Assembly (NCBI RefSeq): GCF_947500705.1
Contig: NZ_CANMSY010000016.1
Span: forward strand, 1-35,888
Length of the DNA stretch: 35,888 nt
Source of the DNA: an uncultured Brachybacterium sp.
Lineage (GTDB): Bacteria; Actinomycetota; Actinomycetes; Actinomycetales; Dermabacteraceae
Direction: 5' to 3'
Shown: in pieces, positions 32,852-35,888 of the stretch
How the letters are laid out: each line of letters starts with the position of its first letter
Numbering within the stretch: position 1 is the first letter of the stretch
Program-made: the position numbers and the translations under genes
The notes under the pieces: model-generated
Seen by the model: the letters and a program-made list of their open reading frames with translations, nothing else
What the model was told of the DNA's origin: nothing
The model's database searches: none

Positions 32852-33138
32852 CGGGGTTGGGGTCCTCCTCTACCTCCGAGATGCTCGCAGAGGGAGGGGA
32901 CATTCCATCGAGCCGATGCTGCAGCTCGCGCAGGAGCACGGTGTGGTCGTACTCGCTGAGTGACTTCGAGGTGACGGTGACTCGTGGGTCCTGCTCGGTG
33001 AGGATCCCGGCTTCGATGAGTGCTTCGAGCGGGGGCTCGCCGTAGTGGTGGGCGATCGCGATGACGGCATCGGCTTTGGGGCGGCGTCCGCGTGACGGGG
33101 GCGGAGTCGTGACAGCCGATTGCCGGGCGATGGAAGAA
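32793..33138 (-). pseudogene. XRE-family repressor remnant lacking its N-terminal half
   Basis: The frame ending at TGA 32793 reads GRRPKADAVIAIAHHYG and PPLEALIEAGILTEQD, the second half of an XRE regulator (last helices and the link to the C-terminal domain), then an acidic tail (SEVEEDPNPDDYDLAAG). It is open back to a stop at 33165, yet no start codon occurs before an internal GTG, and the HTH recognition part is missing. The missing half would overlap the divergent gene beginning at 33146, so a deletion or rearrangement junction near 33140-33165 is likely. It overlaps the ImmA-like gene by 59 bp, the usual repressor/anti-repressor order. Confidence 0.65.
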
Positions 33139-33145
33139 TGAGTGC

Positions 33146-33994
33146 ATGGGAAACGCAGAACACATCACCACCCCGCTCAACCAAATCCACGAGCAGCTGT
33201 TTCCGGTCTTGGAGCGCTTCGGGGATCCGGAATCTGAATCGGAACTGGGCAGGCTTTCGGAACTCCATCGGGGTGCGGAGGTAAACGTTGCTGACTCGAT
33301 CACCAGCGCCATGGGAACGGTGGCTTGCGCAGCCCACACGCTGGCGTATCTGATCGAGCAAGATGCGGCGCCCAGCTACGTTGTTGCGCATGCCAGTCTC
33401 ATTAGGCAAATGCTCATCGGTGCGTACACGGTCACGTACGTGCTCGGTCCGCATGACTCTGCCTCTCGTGACGAACGTGCACGGACTCTCGTTGCCGCAG
33501 AGTACGCGAGCAGTCGGCGGGCGGCTGCAGCTGCATCCAATTTCAAAAGCGACGAAGTCGCAACCGTTCGTACGGGGGGAGAAGAGTGGCTCGACGTGGT
33601 GCGGAAGGATCGTGATGACCATCAGATTGCGCGCGAAGCTCCAGACAAGACTGGAGCGATAACTGTCAAGGGCAGTCAGGAGTTCGTGGAGCTTCTTGTC
33701 GCCGTGTATCGGGCTCGCGATGACAATGATGAAGAGATGAACGCGCGAGTCATGAAAAATGTCCCCGACACCGCCGAGTGGGCATGGCAGATCACTAGCG
33801 GGATGGCGCACGCCTACCACTGGCCCCACCGCCTCACTGGCGACGATGACATCCCGCTTCTCTTGCCCCAGATCATCGAAGCCATCCGCACTGCAGGGTA
33901 TCTCTGCATTGCGGCAGCCTCAGGGACACGATCCTCGTTCGAAGAGTTCCAGAACGAACTCCGGGGCGAACCGTCGCCTACGTCAGACGCATAA
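33146..33994 (+). CDS. Unknown helical protein carried by the element
   Basis: The 282-aa protein is acidic and mostly helical, without signal peptide or clear membrane span. Landmarks are VVAHASLIRQMLIGAYTVTYVLGP, RTLVAAEYASSRRAAAAA and the late EWAWQITSGMAHAYHWP. I recall actinobacterial proteins of unknown function with a similar W-x-x-x-SG-x-AH-x-x-W end, but can name no family. Base use differs from the chromosome: codons such as GTT, AAT, AAA and CTT are common, suggesting separate transfer. GGAAG stands 8-10 nt before the ATG. A hairpin follows 30 bp after the stop. Confidence 0.75.
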   Translation: MGNAEHITTPLNQIHEQLFPVLERFGDPESESELGRLSELHRGAEVNVADSITSAMGTVACAAHTLAYLIEQDAAPSYVVAHASLIRQMLIGAYTVTYVLGPHDSASRDERARTLVAAEYASSRRAAAAASNFKSDEVATVRTGGEEWLDVVRKDRDDHQIAREAPDKTGAITVKGSQEFVELLVAVYRARDDNDEEMNARVMKNVPDTAEWAWQITSGMAHAYHWPHRLTGDDDIPLLLPQIIEAIRTAGYLCIAAASGTRSSFEEFQNELRGEPSPTSDA

Positions 33995-34023
33995 CCCTTA
34001 GATCTGTGACCGCAGACCTCCTC

Positions 34024-34053
34024 TAGTCACACTTCCACCCCGAAGTGAGACTA
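34024..34053 (+). terminator. Hairpin carrying copy 1 of a 21-nt repeat
   Basis: TAGTC-A-CACTTC, loop CACCCC, GAAGTG-A-GACTA: 11 pairs and one A-A mismatch, 30 bp after the stop at 33994. Its core, 34027-34047, is repeated at 34850-34870 with two loop changes. Confidence 0.6.
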
Positions 34054-34107
34054 CTGGCCGACCTCACGCGCAGTTCCGGCGCCCCTCACCCCGTGAAAGG
34101 GAACTCC

Positions 34108-34710
34108 ATGGAGACAATCCTGGTGCTGCTCGTGCCAGCCGCACTCATCGTGGCCGCTATCGCATTCATCGTCCGCGTGGGCCCGAGCGAACAAGACACC
34201 ACACAGCCCGCGCAGCGAGCTCCCACGACGAGCAACCTTCCCGAGGGTGGCCGTCGAAGGCCGGTGGACATATCTCTATGGGAGACGCAGCCGATCCCCG
34301 CACGCACCGCAACGTATGGCGTCCAGGTCGTCGGGGAATGGCATTACCGGGCAGCCGTGTTCGACGTCCTCGGCGCCCGCGTGAACTCCCCGGGCGAGAA
34401 CGGCACAGTCGAGCACGAAACGACAGCCGTCCTCGTCCCACAGCCAAGGAACACTCACGACGCAAACGCGATCAGGGTCGTCACCAGCGGGCTCCTCGTC
34501 GGCTATCTGTCCCGGACTCGCGCCAAGACCTACGGCCCCCTCCTCAACCGCCAAGCGAAGGCAGGAGTGATCTACGAAGTGCCGCTACGTCTCCGCTGGA
34601 CACCAGCCCGGCCTGGCGACGAGAAACAGCGCAACGTTCTAGAGCTGGCGATCAGCCTCGGATCGATCGCAAAGCTCAAGCAAGCGCTCGAAGAGCTCCC
34701 CGAAGCGTGA
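34108..34710 (+). CDS. Membrane-anchored HIRAN-domain protein
   Basis: The 200-aa product begins with a single hydrophobic helix (residues about 4-25, ETILVLLVPAALIVAAIAF), a polar linker, and then a HIRAN-like domain (about 75-150) seen as AVLVPQPRNTHDANAIRVV followed by GLLVGYLSRTRAKTYG. HIRAN domains bind DNA ends or stalled forks and usually sit in SWI2/SNF2 or repair proteins; a membrane-tethered stand-alone copy is less common. ATG 34108 has AAAGGGA 7 nt before it; the frame is open from 34045 but without a good site. It is flanked by two copies of a hairpin repeat. Function in the element is unknown. Confidence 0.75.
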   Translation: METILVLLVPAALIVAAIAFIVRVGPSEQDTTQPAQRAPTTSNLPEGGRRRPVDISLWETQPIPARTATYGVQVVGEWHYRAAVFDVLGARVNSPGENGTVEHETTAVLVPQPRNTHDANAIRVVTSGLLVGYLSRTRAKTYGPLLNRQAKAGVIYEVPLRLRWTPARPGDEKQRNVLELAISLGSIAKLKQALEELPEA

Positions 34711-34740
34711 CCACCTCGCTCCGGTAGCCCACTTCACGAC

Positions 34741-34767
34741 GGCCCGTCACGGATCCGGTGGCGGGCC
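34741..34767 (+). terminator. Terminator-like hairpin after the HIRAN gene
   Basis: GGCCCGTCAC pairs with GTGGCGGGCC (10 bp, one G-T) around GGATCCG, 30 bp after the stop. Only a short TTGT follows. Two further palindromes (CCCCCATGGGGG at 34787-34798, CCCATGGG near 34818) lie before the next repeat; nothing else is seen in 34711-34849. Confidence 0.5.
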
Positions 34768-34849
34768 TTGTCGATGTTCAGGGGAACCCCCATGGGGGAC
34801 CCGGTGGGGAAGTGACCCCATGGGAAGTGTTGCTAGCTCCGACCGTTGA

Positions 34850-34870
34850 TCACACTTCTGCCCCGAAGTG
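34850..34870. repeat. Copy 2 of the 21-nt hairpin repeat
   Basis: Same as 34027-34047 except two loop bases (TG for CA). ACACTTC and GAAGTGT pair (7 bp). It lies at the 3' ends of the convergent HIRAN and HTH genes, next to the HTH stop codon. Confidence 0.75.
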
Positions 34871-35077
34871 TTACTCCCGGCCCGTCTCGGCGTCAGTAGC
34901 TGCGTAGGCCCGTTCGATGTACGCCTCGAGCTCGGCCAGGTCGATCCGCCACTGGCCGCGGCCGCCCACCTGGATTGCCCGCAGTTCTTCGGTGCGCACG
35001 AGGGCGTACGCCTGGGACTTCGAGATAGAGAGTTCCTGCATCACGTGCTCGAGTGGAACGAACTGGGGGAGTGGCAT
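34871..35077 (-). CDS. Excisionase-like helix-turn-helix protein
   Basis: The 68-aa protein is a MerR/excisionase-type winged HTH: PLPQFVPLEHVMQELSISKSQAYALVRTEELRAIQVGGRGQWRI, where QAYALVR is the recognition helix and GRGQWRI the wing. Close relatives occur as chromosomal genes across actinobacteria, so it may be a regulator rather than a true Xis. ATG 35077 is chosen because the sequence matches the family start; a longer frame from 35125 adds unrelated residues. Its start shares one base with the stop of the upstream membrane protein gene (TGATG). Confidence 0.8.
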   Translation of the reverse strand: MPLPQFVPLEHVMQELSISKSQAYALVRTEELRAIQVGGRGQWRIDLAELEAYIERAYAATDAETGRE

Positions 35078-35745
35078 CACTGCGCCGTGATGCTCACGTC
35101 GCGACCGTCGTCGGTCTGCTTCCACGTCATGTGCACGTTCGACCAGGAGTACTCGCCGCCTTCGGGGCGGTCTTCCCCTCTGGTGCCGAAGCCGTAGCTG
35201 AACTCCCTGTCAGCGATCACGGGTGCCCCCATCTCTCCGACGAAGCACTGTCGGTTCATGGCGGGGTGGTCAGCGCCGGGTAGTGTCACGGCCCCGTCTG
35301 CTATGGCTGCGTCTATCTCGCACGCAGCCAGCGCTTCCTCGAGGTCCTTGTCCGTGTACGTCTTTTCTGCCAGCTCCGTCCGTGGGGGTGGGGCTGGGGT
35401 GTATCCGAGGGTGTACCCGCCGAGGAACGCTCCACCGGCGACGGCAAGCCCTGCCACGAGTACGGACCCTGCGAGCACCCCGGTCTGCCACCGTTCAAGG
35501 ATCACGCTCGGCCTGCAACCGGCTCTCCGGGTGATCGGTCTCGGCACGGGCGTGGAGCGCGAGCCCACCCACAGAGCCGCCTGATGTTCGAGTGCCCGCA
35601 CGGTGGTGTCATAGCGTCGTAGCAACACTCCCGGTCGGTGGGGGCTCGAGGCGAGGAGGCCTGGGATGGTGCGGCGGAGGCTGACGTTCGCGGAGCGGAT
35701 GGAGATCTCGACGGGATCGAAGGCCGGGTGGGGAGTCCGTCGCAT
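35077..35745 (-). CDS. Single-span membrane protein of unknown function
   Basis: The 222-aa product has a cytosolic, Arg-rich N-terminus (about 1-88), one membrane helix (about 89-115, VLAGSVLVAGLAVAGGAFLGG), and an outside domain with two cysteines (ALAACEIDA and MNRQCFVGE). AGGTG lies before the ATG at 35745. It is coupled to the HTH gene by a one-base overlap. No family was recognised. Small membrane proteins of this kind are common cargo in actinobacterial integrative elements. Confidence 0.7.
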   Translation of the reverse strand: MRRTPHPAFDPVEISIRSANVSLRRTIPGLLASSPHRPGVLLRRYDTTVRALEHQAALWVGSRSTPVPRPITRRAGCRPSVILERWQTGVLAGSVLVAGLAVAGGAFLGGYTLGYTPAPPPRTELAEKTYTDKDLEEALAACEIDAAIADGAVTLPGADHPAMNRQCFVGEMGAPVIADREFSYGFGTRGEDRPEGGEYSWSNVHMTWKQTDDGRDVSITAQ

Positions 35746-35832
35746 CGCTTTTCACCTGGGTAGATGCCCTTCGGTGGTCTCCAGGGAGATGCGACGGAAC
35801 TCGACGAAGACCCGTGGCTATCAAGCCGTGAC

Positions 35833-35859
35833 CGCTGACGTGAAAGCGCAGCGTCAGCG
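35833..35859. repeat. 8-bp inverted repeat at the right edge
   Basis: CGCTGACG and CGTCAGCG are separated by 11 nt. It sits about 90 bp upstream of the membrane protein gene (minus strand) and may be an operator. No gene is seen in 35746-35888. Confidence 0.45.
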
Positions 35860-35888
35860 TTCGCGCCCGCAGGTCCGGAAAGTCGCGA

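Noticed and set aside
32748-32963. A 71-codon plus-strand frame over the ImmA/XRE overlap
   Set aside because: The minus strand carries two family-like frames here, and the plus frame shows no domain or good ribosome binding site.

Overview
The window comes from a high-GC Gram-positive actinobacterium. GC-rich third codon positions, GTG starts, leaderless -10/start arrangements and actinobacterial gene orders all point that way. The nicotinate phosphoribosyltransferase / clpS / DUF2017 / murI / Rv1339-like / rph / rdgB run matches the mycobacterial order, and prfB-ftsE-ftsX-M23 peptidase-smpB-ssrA is also a standard block. A Dermabacteraceae (Brachybacterium-like) host is my best guess from memory; no search was possible.

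Positions 1-8236: the left edge holds the start of an IS3-type transposase gene whose insertion seems to have cut into the 5' end of a TadE/TadG-like pilus or secretion gene, which overlaps a glycerate kinase gene. Then comes a translation and cell-division block: release factor 2 (prfB), the FtsEX complex with the M23 murein hydrolase it probably activates, SmpB, an unknown TPR-like protein on the opposite strand, and tmRNA (ssrA) with a clear terminator.

Positions 8249-19437: a GH3 glycosidase gene is coupled to a sugar-phosphate isomerase/epimerase gene (minus strand). Next are an APH-type phosphotransferase, the large DEAH-box RNA helicase HrpA, a 398-bp non-coding leader before a Tat-exported lysozyme-like protein, and a tight minus-strand operon encoding a WXG100-calpain protease fusion, a small unknown protein and a lipoprotein. 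That operon is the most intriguing intact system here and looks like a candidate type VII secretion effector locus.

Positions 19623-31142: malic enzyme with an ACT domain, VanZ-like protein, DUF3039 protein with an SF2 helicase, then nicotinate phosphoribosyltransferase, ClpS, DUF2017, glutamate racemase, an Rv1339-like metallo-hydrolase, RNase PH and the RdgB/HAM1 pyrophosphatase. A convergent pair (DUF4916 NUDIX-like protein and histidine phosphatase) ends the core chromosome.

Positions 31143-35888: the left part of an integrative element. It starts beside a tRNA-like 3' fragment and carries an Int-ImmA-XRE module in which every gene is damaged: the integrase by a 1-base frameshift, the ImmA peptidase by an in-frame amber codon, and the XRE regulator by loss of its N-terminal half. 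To the right lie an unknown helical protein of different base composition, a membrane-anchored HIRAN-domain protein flanked by two copies of a 21-nt hairpin repeat, an excisionase-like HTH protein and a single-span membrane protein. The element runs off the right edge.
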